Source: Asterochloris sp. CNOR1
Taxonomy: Eukaryota; Chlorophyta; Trebouxiophyceae; Trebouxiales; Trebouxiaceae
Length of the DNA: 64,000 bases
Direction: 5' to 3'
NCBI GenBank assembly: GCA_963969365.1
Contig: OZ017747.1
Span: 124,001 to 188,000, forward strand
In this document: one piece after another, positions 45,401 to 56,450 of the stretch
Layout of the letters: each line of letters starts with the position of its first letter
Position numbering within the stretch: the first letter of the stretch is position 1
Notes under the pieces: model-generated
What the model saw: only the letters and a program-made list of their open reading frames with translations
Database searches by the model: none
Told to the model about the DNA's origin: nothing
Translations under genes and position numbers: made by a program

Positions 45401-48400
45401 AAGTATGCTCAACAACACATCCCATCTCAACAAAGCACCCTGTCTGCTGCAGGTGTTGCCCCCACTGGTGGGCGTCTGCCCAGAGGCGCGCCTGAACATG
45501 GCCATCTACCACCTGCGGCGAGGGGAGGCAGAGCAGGCCTTCAAGGTTGTGAAGGACTTGGACCCGGTGGCACCGCCAGAGTACATCCTCAAAGGTGAGT
45601 CAGGGTACCTCCAGGGCGCGGTCTGCTGAGGATTTCTCAAAGCAGGTGGCTCCACCAAGCGTGACACGCGCACATTCCAGGACACAGCGTGCAGGTGCAA
45701 AGAGAGGAACTCTGAAAGCTGGTGGAAAGGGCATGCACCCTGGGTAACTCCAGGATGCAGTGTTTCAGAGGTTTGCCTGGGACTATTCGAGGATGGATGG
45801 CCTTTGACGGTCCCAAAGTAAGGGTTGAGAGGCAGGTAGGGCATCGCAGCACACAGTGTTGCCGTCACAAAGACTGAATGGGCAGCAGCGCCCCATGTGC
45901 TGCCGGACTGCAGGGTGGTCAAAAGCACTGCCACCTGCACCACGCTGGCTGCTGCATCTCTGAATTGCACCCAGAGATCGTTTCACGGTGGTGGTGTCTG
46001 CATTGCATTGCCTCTGTCTTTGTGTGTTGCCAGGTGCCCACCAGCAGCCCTCTCCTGGCGCTGCTGCCCTGGCATACACAACTGTAGGGCAGCACTCAGT
46101 CTGCTTCTCCATCCTGCACAACCTACCAGCCCCACACTCCTGCCACCTTCTGCAGGCGTGGTGTACGCTGCGGTGGGGCAGCAGCAGCAGTCCCAGGAGT
46201 ACCTGAAGATTGCGCAGCAGTGCTTCCAGCTAGTGGGCTCCTCCGCCACTGAGTGTGACACCATTCCAGGTAGGTCTTACTCAAAAAGCAGCTGCAGCTC
46301 TGCAGATGAAGCCAACATTCTCAGAGCCCAAGGACCAATGCTCCCACGGCATGGCCTTGGACTTCTGAACTGTGGACGTCCTGAGAGTGTCTTGGGTGTC
46401 ATACGTGTCGAGAAGGAGATCGTCAAGGTTCAGTTGCCTGTGGTGGCGTTATTGCTCCATGGCTCTAGGTTGTGCCTGATGGCGTCGCTTGCAGCCATGG
46501 GCTGTGAGAGGAGACCCCTCTGCATGTGTCCACAGCCGTCTCGTGCTGCCCTGATGAGGGGTGATGTGGAATTCAAACAGTGCGGGGGCAGCAGGCTGAT
46601 TTCCTCAGTGTCAGGCAGCACAGCCATGCAGCAGCGCTGCGCTGAGGAGGAAGCTGATGTCCTGGCAGCTCCAGGCAGTACACCAGCGACGCAATGCAGC
46701 GTTCAGGGCCAAGCATTGCCAGCCGAGTCAGGTCAGGGTGCAAAGGCAAACCCCAACGGGTGCAAGTCTGTGGAGCCATGCAGCGGGCAGCAGTGAGCAG
46801 GGCCCCTGACTCACACCTTGTGTCCAGTTGCTGGCCATGGACAGGCCGGGACACCACATGCAGCGCTGTGCAGTGCAGCAGCGTCCCCACATACTGCAGT
46901 TGCTTGCCTTCTAGTGATCCCATGGGACACAAGCCTCAGCGAGGCCAGCAAGCAGCGGCTGCCTTGCCTGCATGGCGTCAGAGCATGGCTGCTGCACAGT
47001 GCATGCCTCTCAGCTCAGAGCCTGTGAAGTGCCCCTGCAGGGCGCCAGTGCATGGCCTGCTGCTTCCACCTGCTGCGGCAGTGGGAGGACGTCCTGGTCT
47101 ACCTCTCCAGCATCCGGTCCTACCTGGCAGAGGACGACGACTTCAACTGGAACTTTGGCATCGCCTCAGCTGCGGGGGAGCAGTGGGGGGATGCAGAGGA
47201 GGGCCTGCTGGCTGTGCGGAACGAGGCCTACTGTGGGGAGCACTGCTACGCGATGTGGCTGGCCAAGACGCACATCATGCGGGGTGGGGTGCTGCTTGTG
47301 AGGTGGCCACATGGCCAAGCAAGCTCAGACTTGCGGGGTCCATGCGGAGCTTGGTTGTATGCACTGCCAAGTGATGTGCCTGGCCAAGATGCACATAATG
47401 CACTTTACATTCTTGCAAAGTGGGGTGGCTGGCTGCTGTAACTGTTCAACGCGGCTTCTGAGTCCAGACCTGGAGCCTGCTGGTCAGCAGTGCCATGCAA
47501 AGTGGCTTTGCAAAGTTGCACACACTGCTGGGTGGAAGTGCTTGTTCAGCGCGGTTGTCCAAGCAGATCCTCATGCAGGATGGCGTGACATTTGCTTGGA
47601 GCCTTTTGGTTGGCACACTCATGCGCTCTGGCAGGACAAGATGCACACCATGCAGAGTGTGCCAGTGGTACAAAGGATGCGTGCAGGGAAGCACTGCCAT
47701 GCCAGGTGACTGGCTAGGCCGCACATCATGCAGAGTACCTGGTTTGGTGGTGGGGAAGGCAGCTGGGAATGGGAACGCTGCTGGCTGAGATTGTAAGGAC
47801 GAGCACAATACCCACACTGTGAGGTGTGTGCTGGCAGATCAGATCGGATCAGCCAGGCTTGCGGAGTGACTGCGACCACCAGGAGTACAGGAGCAGACTC
47901 CCCATGGTGTGAGGCACAATGCAATGTGTGCTGCTGCAGGGAAGCCAAGGGCTGCGTGGGAGCTGTATCTGAGGCAGGGCATAAGCGACAAGTCCCTCCT
48001 CCTGCTGCAGCTCATCGCCAACCAGTGCTATCAGCAGGTGGGTCAAGACATGTTGCATAATGCTGACATGTCCTCTCACAAGAGGCATGAAGCAGCTGTG
48101 TCCCCACCAGCCCTTTAGATTTGGCTGACAGGGTGATGCCCAGGCCGATAATAATTGGGGTAGTCAGAGCAGTGCTGCTGCTGGCGGCTGCAGCCCTGCC
48201 TTACTGTAAGGAAGGTCAAAACTGTCTCTGCAGATGCACTGTCGGAGGTGCTGCCTGCAGGGCCAGTTCTTGTATGCCGCCAAAGCTTTTGACGTGCTGG
48301 AAAGGCTTGATGGCTCCCCAGAGCACTGGGAGGGCAAGCAGGGCGCCTGTGTGGGGGTCCTCCAAATGGTGGCAGCCGGCAAGGAGACGGGTGAAACGCT

Positions 48401-48796
48401 CAGGTCGGCGGACTGGCATGCCAGTGCATGCACCACATGGTCTTGGACCATGATTCTGCCGGTGGTGATTGTTATTTACGAGGCGCACAGAGGCTTGAGC
48501 TGATCATGCCAGGCAGCAGTGGCGTGATACCAGGCATGCCTTGAGACACAGCCTGCAGCAGCTGCACAGACAAATTAGCCTGTCAAGCTGACAGGCTATG
48601 CAGCAGCTGCCTGTGCTCACCCATGACTGTCGACACCTGAGTGTGAAGTAGTCAGCGAATCACTGAGGGATCTCATAACCACCTTCCTGCATGCAGGGAA
48701 GTCCTGACGCTGCTTCAAAATTCATCTCAGGCCAATGCTGACATCATTGTACGGGTCATCAGGAGGTTTGCAGCAGAGAATAGGATAGCCCTCTGA
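42492..48796 (+). CDS. IFT56: IFT56 (TTC26/DYF-13), intraflagellar transport complex B TPR protein (complete, 13 exons)
   Basis: Exons: 42492-42536, 42604-42673, 42746-42849, 43140-43262, 43610-43765, 44253-44477, 44902-44991, 45453-45594, 46156-46269, 47041-47283, 47940-48037, 48261-48403, 48697-48796. All have GT-AG borders, and phases join into 550 codons plus stop, close to the roughly 550-residue size of animal IFT56. Diagnostic runs include [74 protein letters not shown] and [19 protein letters not shown], ending ENRIAL. The protein is a TPR superhelix. In known organisms IFT56 is an IFT-B subunit needed for full ciliary length and for import of certain motility proteins. Its intact frame argues that this lineage keeps, or recently kept, a cilium. 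Several introns carry exon-edge echoes. It ends tail-to-tail with the PPR gene, 377 bp away. Confidence 0.95.
43766..43975 (+). repeat. Two tandem donor-side copies after IFT56 exon 5
   Basis: GTGGGGTCACCATGCTT (43766) recurs as GTGGGGCCCCCATGCTT at 43865, followed in both by GCTTTGCCTGTTG, a CTG rich block and CACAGA.TTGCTGGCATT. After the second copy, CACTACCTGCAGTGGCACTA (about 43953) echoes the exon end CACTACCTGCGCGGGCACTA. The period is 99 bp. Confidence 0.88.
44033..44111 (+). repeat. Decayed extra copy of IFT56 exon 6 start
   Basis: After an acceptor-like GTGCAG it reads [20 protein letters not shown] and FMDAMA. This parallels the true exon at 44253, [20 protein letters not shown] then VYVALC. 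The reading frame is still open over about 26 codons even though the nucleotide copy has drifted, so its use as an alternative exon should not be excluded. Confidence 0.75.
44770..44930 (+). repeat. Three copies of the IFT56 exon 7 acceptor and start
   Basis: CTGCAGGAGCTGGAGAGAGG (exon-like start 44770), CTGTAGGGGCTGGAGAGAGG (44835) and the true CTGCAGGGCCTGGAGAGGCA (44902) give periods of 65 and 67 bp. The true exon lacks the GA duplication seen in both echoes. Confidence 0.88.
45380..45403 (+). repeat. Echo of IFT56 exon 8 acceptor and start
   Basis: CTGCTGCAGGTGTTGCCCGG at 45371 matches the true CTGCTGCAGGTGTTGCCCCC at 45444, 73 bp downstream. This decoy acceptor lies in good context. Confidence 0.85.
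47366..47735 (+). repeat. Four decayed copies of the IFT56 exon 10 end
   Basis: The exon ends ATGTGGCTGGCCAAGACGCA, CATCATGCGGG at 47283. Related stretches occur at 47366-47400 (ATGTGCCTGGCCAAGATGCA), 47490-47528 (AAGTGGCTTTGCAAAGTTGC), 47620-47660 (CTCTGGCAGGACAAGATGCA) and 47693-47735 (TGACTGGCTAGGCCGCACAT). Spacing is roughly 75-130 bp and decay is greater than in the other arrays. Confidence 0.72.
48576..48598. other. Perfect 10-bp stem, 3-nt loop in the last IFT56 intron
   Basis: TAGCCTGTCA (48576-48585) pairs with TGACAGGCTA (48589-48598) around AGC. It may form in the transcript and bring the intron ends together; no further evidence. Confidence 0.6.
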
Positions 48797-49173
48797 TGCA
48801 GCCTGCAGAAGTTAGGGCAGCTAACAGCAGCAGAGAAGGCTTTGTCATGATTTGATGATTTGATGAGTTCATGAAAACATGAATGTGCTTGACTTATTGC
48901 GTCTGGTAAGCAGATTCGTGAGCCAGCAGCTGCTGTGGTTGGTTATCTGGCTGACTCTGGCGTTGTGGGGCAGCTGCAGGGTTCAGGTGCTCTGATGGCA
49001 GCTGAGCGGGCTGGGGATGTGTTTTGGGAGGCTGTATGTACCGTAGCACGCTGTCTGGCAGTCTGCATGGCCACAGCACTGGGTTTAGAAGGGCGTCTCA
49101 TGCAGAGGCAACAAAGAGCTAGGCTGCTGTGCACAATGAGGTACCACACGCAACCTCAAAATACAGGTGACAA

Positions 49174-51217
49174 CTAGAGCTTGTCAAGGTCTTGCATGAG
49201 GTGTACCATGGACCTGCCAAAGCGAGCATACTGCAATGAGCAGGAAGTAGCTTGCCTGATGCCATTAGCCTGGAACTCTTCAATATACGTCCTGGCCAGG
49301 TCCTGGTCCTGGAGGGCGCATGCCTTGACAAGGCTGAAGGCAACGCTGCCATTGGGCCGAAGCCCTTGTGCCCGCATGACCTCCAGCACCCTGCAGGTAT
49401 TAAAGCAGCTGAACATGGGAGCTCAGCAGAAGCAGGCAGCCACAGGTTGCTAGATATCAACGCAGACAATGGTCGTATCAATGCTGGATACAACATTGCC
49501 CGGCAGCAAACTTAAGAGTCCGCAGCCCTGATGGCCAGCATCCACAGCGGCACTTGTGAGTGGCCTGAGGCAGCCAGCCTCACCGGCAGCAATTGTCCAC
49601 GGCACGCTGCTGCGCAAACCAGGCCATGACGGTCTGAAAGCGCTTCACTGAGGGCACCACGCCCAGCTCATAGGAGCGCTTCAGGGCTTCCAGGGCCACC
49701 CCCTGTGCGTTGCAGTAGCGGCATTCCTGCAGGGCACGGGGACAGTCATCGCCGTCAAGTTTTGCGGGAGGTGCCTGTAGCAAGGGTCTCACTTACCTGG
49801 CTGCAGGGCCAGTGGCGGGCTGGGCAAGGTTTGCAGGTGACACAAGCCTTGACTGGTACAAGGCTGAGGACGCAGAGGCCCCTGGAGCATGCACTGCATG
49901 CATTCACACATCATTACTTTTGAGAGCAAGGCCATGGGGCCAGGGAGCAGACCTCATGTGGGACACAACCATGCCTGCGAAAGATTCTGGGAACAGCGGA
50001 CCCGATGAGGGACACGCCCTATCTGCCAGACTCATGTGGGACACCAGCGCCGAAGTCTGTGAAGGGCAGACCTGATGCGGGACACACATTGTGCCAGACC
50101 TGAAGTGGGAGAAACCCTGTGCTTAAAGCTGTGAAGAGCAGACCTGATGCGGGACACACCCTGTGCCTGAAGCTGTGAAGAGCAGAGCTGATGCAGGACA
50201 CACCCTGTGCCTGAAGCTGTGAGCAGCCCAGCGCCTGCTTCGCGCTGCAGTCTGACATGCACCTCTGCCTGCAGCGTCAACAGCCCCTGCTGACACATGA
50301 AACTGAAGCTGTGCTTGCCTGGAAGAAGCGGTCCAGACCATACACCTCGTCCAGCTGCACTTTGCGCGACCTCTCCCTCAGAGCGGTGGCTGAGGTGGCT
50401 GCCCAGGTGGCCAGGGGAGGGGGCCCCAGGCCCTTGCGCTGCCGCCTCAGGAAGGCCCACGCCTCCAGCGCTGCTGCCGCCTCGGCCTCGCTCCTGATGC
50501 GGTTGAAGACTGCCAGCAAGCCGAGCTGGTCTGCAGATAAGGCAAGGAAGGGAACATCGGCTTGCAGCATCCTGCTGGCTTGCAAGGCACAGCCTAGCAG
50601 GTCTCAAGCTGGTAAGCAAGCAGACACTGGAGGATCGTGGCAGCTGTGTCAGGTAGGGCAAGCCAGGCTCAGCTGGTGTGCATGCAGGGAGAAGAAGCCT
50701 GCTTCAGCTTGCACATTGGTGTAGCCTGGGTCTGAAGGCGAGGCAGGGCCATGCTCCTGCCAAGCCACTTTGGCACCAGAACAGAACGCTGGCCTGCAGA
50801 CTTTCGAGCCTCACCTGTGGGCCCATAGGTCTGCAACCGCTGCTGGAAGATCACGTGAGCCTCCTCACTGCTGATGCGCCTGTCCCGCCACCAGGGCTCC
50901 TCAGCCTGCTGTGTCCCAGGGTGGCCTGCTCCTGCAGGTGGTACGAAATGGCTGCAGTGAGGATGTTGCTAGGCAGCTATCGGTAGCAATGCAGCTCATG
51001 CAGAGGCATGCTACGCACCCGGTGACTGCCCTGATCGTGGGTCTTGTGTAAAGCCAGGCTCTGGGGTGTGGCTTTGTCCTTGCCCCGATGTCTGGATTGT
51101 TCGGCAGGCTGCTGTGAACGAACTGCCAAGATGGGGCAGTACAGCAGGGGCTACAGACAGAAAGATTGCATTGAGTGAGCGGGCTCGTCGCAAAGCCGAC
51201 CTCAGGGCCAGCTGCAT
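49174..51217 (-). CDS. Pentatricopeptide-repeat-like protein with predicted mitochondrial leader
   Basis: Five exons: 51217-51013, 50933 to about 50816, 50530-50319, 49726-49584 and about 49397-49174. Exon 1 opens MQLALRSALRRARSLNAIFL then AACRTIQTSG, an Arg-rich, acid-free amphipathic leader of mitochondrial type. Exon 2 gives EEPWWRDRRISSEEAHVIFQ. Exon 3 is helical (LGLLAVFNRIRSEAEAAAAL). Exons 4 and 5 resemble PPR units: ALEALKRSYELGVVPSVKRF and VLEVMRAQGLRPNGSVAFSL, with the G-(L/V)-x-P turn of that family. PPR proteins bind organellar RNA. Only two units are clear, so a related helical-repeat class is possible. The exon 3 donor is GC (AG|GCAAGC). The intron after exon 3 contains a minisatellite. 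It converges on IFT56 and diverges from the kinase gene at 52.1 kb. Confidence 0.6.
49945..50225. repeat. Minisatellite in a PPR-gene intron
   Basis: Degenerate units of about 43-50 bp share GCAGACCTGATGCGGGACAC and CCTGTGCCTGAAGCTGTGAA. The right-hand copies (50.09-50.22 kb) are nearly identical and the left ones (from 49.95 kb, ATGTGGGACAC) more diverged. This suggests recent growth at the right end. Confidence 0.85.
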
Positions 51218-52127
51218 CTTGAAAGCATTGTCACTGGATCATGTGTCAGACAGCTGCTCGTGCAGATGCAGACAAAGCTTGAAGATTGACTTCCCCTTCA
51301 CCTTCTGTCTAAGATTCTCTGGCACCCTCTGCAAGATCACTCTCCTCAAGCAGTGCCCGCCTAAAAACATAGCTTGGCGTCCACGAAGTGAGGCGCTTCG
51401 GTAGAGGTGCAGCACCCTATAGACACTTAGTCAGCAAAGAAGCTCTCCTGCCAGCAGCATGCAGTCGCCATCCACTTGAGCCTGTAGCTGAGCTCTGCTG
51501 GCTCGTCTCACATGTCTGGTTGGCCTTGCTGCAGGCTATCCTGGTTGAACCAACCAGAACTGCGGGCAAGAACCTCACTTTGCAGGGGTGAGGGCTGCAT
51601 GTTGTTGGTGGCTGCACTGGCACAGCCTGCTGTTCTCCGTCTCGCTTTACAGAGCCCAGCCTGGTCCCAGGCTCGGCCAAAAATTGCCTGCCTGTGCACA
51701 GAGGCATCTGCACATTAGAGCCCTCTTGGTGTGTTACATGGGTGACCACAGCATGCAGGCATGTGCACAGCACCAATGCATGCCTCCATCTGTTGATGGG
51801 GTTTTGCTGCAGTCTTTTGTCGAACACTCATGACAGGGGCGTATGGGGTGGACAACTGCTGATGTGCCCTGCTCAAGTAAAACGCTTCTACTGGTGCCGG
51901 CAGACCACTGCCATCACATATCCATCATAGCGGCCTCGATGCTGAGCCTTGGCTTCAGCTTGCTGCACGGGGTGTGCTGTCCACCTTCGCTTCTGTTGCT
52001 GCTCCCATGCAGCTGACTGACAGGGGTTGCCTGTCATCAAGAGGTTGCCTGCAACTGACTGCGCAGGCGCCAGGCAAAGGGACTCCTGCACAGACAGAGG
52101 TTTTTGGGCGTAGTGCAGGAGGCAAGC
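51218..52127. other. Divergent intergenic region
   Basis: It separates the PPR gene (-) from the kinase gene (+) and presumably holds both promoters. No exon, RNA gene or clear motif was seen. Confidence 0.5.
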
Positions 52128-55100
52128 ATGGATGCCCCTGCTTCGCTACAGCCCCTGCGCTCAGTCAAAGGAATGCTGAGCTTCATACCTGCAGGCTGCC
52201 ATGACTGTAGTCCAGCAGTCCACACCAGCAACCCTGCTATCGTGACAGCCTCCCTGCAGATGCTGCTCAGAATGGAACCCCACCTCGAATCTCTGAAGGC
52301 TAACGCCAAGGTGCTGCGGGACGAAGTGACGGCCAACAGGTTCTCAGAGAAGGATCTGCAGCTGCGCTGGGACCAGCGCTGCCATGACTTGGAGGACCTG
52401 AAGGTGGTGTCAAGGGATGGGTTGCGGCGCATGGGGCTAGAAGATTGCTGATCGATCACCCTCAAGCCCGAGACTGAGGGTAAGCCTGGCTGGTTCCCTT
52501 CCCGCATGTGACCTCAGAACATGTGACCTCAAAGACTTGTGCACGAGCCTGCTGATCGCTGGCAACATCAGCAGCATGTTGGGACAGCTGAAACGGAGCA
52601 CCTGCAGCTTGCATCTGTGTGCATTGCTGTGACACCTTCGAATGAGATGCAGCCATTGGCCGGCTGGGGGTGAGGGGCAGATGTGCTGCTGACGAGCAGG
52701 CACCCTCTGTATACGCAACCACAACTGTACCCTGTACAGCCTTACCTGCTGGGCCAAACAATATCTGGCTAGCAGGGGGCAAGGTCTTGTGTGTCACAAG
52801 CAGCCAGGGCCTTTGTGTCTCAGCATCAAGCAGGTATGTAGCTGATTCCCTGAGTGCTGCCCTTACGCTGAGATGTGCTGGAGCCGTCTGGCGGGCGGCA
52901 GCAACACGTGATTCGAGCACATGCCCAAAGGACATCATGCTTGCTGCAAGCGACCTGCTGCTCAATATAAGGGAGCCCATGGCTCTTATGTACCTGGATG
53001 AATACTACCTGGTGACAGCCCTGTGTACCATGTGTACACTACATGTGTAGTTTGGTCCTGCAACTTTGTGAACATGTGCAAGAGACAAGGATACCTGCAG
53101 ACTCCTTGGCACTCAGCCAACTTGCGGCGGACGTAGCTGAGTTTGCAAGGCTGCAAAAGGAGGACAGAAAGCAGCAGGAGGAGTACATGAAGCAGCAGGA
53201 CATGATGCTGATGGAGCCGCGCCAGCAGATGAACAGGAGCACTCAGACTACCCAGCACGAGATTGACATAGGCAAGGTGCGACGCTTATTTTGCCCATTG
53301 CAGCGACTTGTCTTGGCGGCCAGCTTGTACCATGGGGCAATGTCAGCTACATGCTGAGGTGCGCACTGCAGCTGACTGAGCTTGCTTGATGCCAAGGCGC
53401 CAACATCTGCGGATGACACCCCATGCATGCTCACAGTGTGCTCTCAGGCGCACAACAGACCAAGTGCTTTGTGCTGTGCAGGCTTGGTACCAGAGGGCTC
53501 AGGTGGTGGCAATCCCCAGCTTCCTAGTAGCAAGGAATGATCAACATTTGGAAGCTGCAAGCCAGGCCATCATAGATCATTTTGGACCTGTTGAGGAGAC
53601 AGGAGTCAGGTCTCAGGTGAGGCGGCTGGCCACACAGCTTCCAGCGTTGATGGGAACACTTTTGCATTGCCCAGATATGTCTGCTGGGCAGAACTGCATT
53701 GTCCTGGTGAAGCCTGTTCCCAGTGATCTCCTGTCGTATGCCTTGTCTCAGGCAGGCAAGATGTCTGAGCGCATGGGCAGCTCTCACAAGTTGCTCTGCA
53801 ATCCGCAAGGCAGATGAGCCAGACCTGCTCTGAAGTTCTGTTTTGCCGTCCACAAAAGACTCTGGAGTGCTGGCTCAGAGGCAGCTGCTCGGTCCTCCAT
53901 GATCCTTCATCCAAAGCCTCAAGGCCTGATGCAGACAGACATAGCCCCTCATGTGAACAGAACTTATTTTGATGCAGCGAAGGATATGCAGCCTGCCATG
54001 ATGACAGTGCTACAAGCTGTCAGGCAGGCTGTCGCTGATGGTCCACTAGGTCCACTGACAGTGGACACGCACAGTGAGGGCCTCAGGCAGCCAGCTGCCA
54101 AGCCAGATGCCTGCAGCCTGCACTCAACCCTGCCAGCATGGGCCCAAATTGTTGTTTTGTGGAAGTTTGGGGTCAGCAACGCTCCCACTGATTACCACAA
54201 GATGGTAGCTCAGCAGATCAAATGCAGCCGGCATGTGCTGGACAAGCAGCCCCTGCGTAACCTCGTGGTGATGGTCTGCCTGACCATGGATACATTGGAG
54301 CTGCTGTGGGTTGAGAGGACGGGGCAGAGCAGCATTGACGTGTCCAGGAGTGGGCAGCAAGTGCTCAGCTCCTGCCCACAGTCGCCCGGCTTCACGCTGC
54401 TGGTCCAGCTGCTTGCCACCCCTGAGGGGGACCTGGGCTTCCATCTTCCGGCTGAGCCCTCCATTCCTCAGCTTGGCCAGTTCAGCATCAGTGAGCTGCA
54501 GCTGCAGTGCTATGGGACTGCTCCCGAGGGTCATGGCAGCCACGTGTATCAAGTCACAGCTGAGGGCACCCAACGGCACGGCTCTGTGATCCTCAAACTC
54601 CATGACTCAGGGAAGGAGGTGAGACACCCCAACACATCAGGTTCTGGGTGACACCGCCCTGTGATGGGGGGCATGTTCCTGCTGCTTGCTGCCTGTCGAC
54701 ATGTGTGCTGCTGTGTCAGTCCCCTTGCATGCAATGCTGCAGGGTTTGCTGCTTGGCATGCTGCGGGGAGTTCCGCACGTCGTCGAGCTGCTTGCCAGCG
54801 GAAGCTGTGATTACGATGGGATGATGTGGCACGCCATCCTGGTGGCGCCTGTGGTGCAACGGCTGAGCACCAACAGTGGCCTTAAGCTGTTTGCCCAGGT
54901 GAAGGAGTTGCACTGTGCATGCGCTGCTGTTTTGAGAATGCATTGAAGAGCATGAGGTCAGGCACAGCAGCCAGCCAAACCGTCGCAGGCTTGTCCTCAG
55001 TGCTTTAGCTGGACGTGAAGCGACCAGGGATGCAATGCAGGTTGTTGCAGACGTTGCCACAGCCATCGAGAAGTCAGCTGCAGCAGGAGTAGCGCACAGG

Positions 55101-55793
55101 GACATCAAGCCCAGTAATTTTGGGCACATTGAGGGGCGCGGCATTTTGTATGACTACTTGGCAGGCCAGGTCAGTGCAGGACTGTCAATGTCGTCTGCTG
55201 GCATCAGCCTCAGAACCTGTGGCTGCATAGGTATGGCGCCACTCTGCAAGCACAGGATTTTAGCCATGTGGCTGCAGGGCACTCATGTGCCCTGCTCACC
55301 AGCCCAGCTGGCCTGTATGGCAAATGCTTGTGTGTTTGCTCTTGAAATTGACCACACAATATTGTCTTTGCGGTGCACAGGTCATGGCAGAAGATGACTG
55401 GGAGGAGGGCCCTGGTGTGAAAGGTGCCCCAGTCGCCGTCGCCGGCACAGTCACCTTCTCAGCCCTTTCTGTTCTGCACGGTGGTCCCCACACTGTCTGC
55501 AGCATGCTTGAGGGTTTGTACCTCAGTGTGCTGGACATGAGCACTGAGGGGCGCAGCACCAGCCCCCCCTGCCAAGTGTCAGGAAGGCTAGAATGCAGCG
55601 CAGCAGCCAACTGGGCCCGCAGCTGGAGTATGAGCACGACATTGCAGAGCCTGTCAAACCCATGGTCCTGGGTCTGCACTACCTGTTCTTTCAGCCTACC
55701 TCTGGCATCATCAGGCAATACAATGAGAGGGTCACAGCTGCTGATGTACATGCTATTTGCAAGTACTTCGTGCCCAACATCATGGTTGAGTAG
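52128..55793 (+). CDS. FunK1-type (fungal-type) protein kinase
   Basis: The 5' part is tentative: an open stretch from Met 52128 with helical NAKVLRDEVTANRFSEKDLQ, then a charged coil at 53.1-53.28 kb (LQKEDRKQQEEYMKQQDMML). The core is one long frame at 53.9-54.62 kb. WAQIVVLWKFGVSN, PLRNLVVMVCLTMDTLELLW, then VERTGQSSIDVSRSG match the FunK1 pattern of an E/K-type strand, a wR.fv block and a dRSG.. block. YQVTAEGTQRHGSVILKLHD carries the ATP-site lysine. RGVPHVVELLASG is the next exon. GVAHRDIKPSNFGHI (55094) is the catalytic loop, with ILYDYLA where DFG is expected. VAGTVTFSALSVL and DIAEPVKPMVLGLHYLFF complete the lobe. The last part needs a one-base frame change near the C-run at 55565. 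FunK1 kinases are abundant in basidiomycetes and occur in some algae; substrates are unknown. Confidence 0.68.
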
Positions 55794-55826
55794 AAGGTAG
55801 CTGTCTCGATGCGCAGGTCATCTCTG

Positions 55827-55894
55827 ACCTGGAGGCCCATGACAGTGTTACAGCCCACAGGATGCGGCTGTAACACTGTCATGGTCCTCCAGGT
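55827..55894. other. 29-bp near-perfect hairpin just after the kinase stop
   Basis: ACCTGGAGGCCCATGACAGT and GTTACAGCC (55827-55855) pair with GGCTGTAACACTGTCATGGT and CCTCCAGGT (55866-55894), with one mismatch and a 10-nt loop. It begins 34 bp past the stop. Each arm contains TGTAA in one orientation, so it may mark transcript ends, or it may be a tiny inverted-repeat insertion. Confidence 0.85.
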
Positions 55895-56450
55895 GAGAGG
55901 ATATAGCTTCATGAATTCTACATGATTGCAACGAATCAGCAAATCTTCTATACTGTTCACTTAGACATTGGGGGCACAGAGGAGTAGTAGCCTTGTGGTG
56001 CCTCTACCATGAATACCTCAGCTATGACCACTTGCAAGGATGCGCCCAAAGTGCGGTCCTGGTAGCTGTTAGCAATTGTCTTCACATGAATAGGGAGCAG
56101 CAACCTGGCACCAAACATCTCTGGCGGCCTTCAGACTGGCTGTTGAGGATGGCCTCAGATCTAGGCGCCTTCTGCTCCTGTCTGCCTCGTCCAGACAGCA
56201 TCACCCTGCCATCCCCAGGCCACTACTACAGCACATCTTTGAGCTGGCAGAACTGCTTTTGTGAGTGCTGCACTGTTCCCTGTGAAGCAGTTACACACCT
56301 GCAACAGCGCGCCCTTGCCTTTTCTGTGACACTTTTGCAGACTGTAACATTGCAATGCCTGACCTGAAGTGTCAGACATGACAACAATGCTGCCCTGTGT
56401 ACTTTGTTAACTATGCGATTCCAATGCAATTGGGCCCCTGCTGACATACA
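55895..56450. other. Intergenic stretch between convergent genes
   Basis: Somewhat more AT-rich than its surroundings. No gene was recognised. The convergent genes on either side end at 55793 and 56451. Confidence 0.5.

Noticed and set aside
47366-47735. Extra IFT56 exons
   Set aside because: The frame across exon 10 to exon 11 joins exactly without them, and the copies contain stops and shifts.
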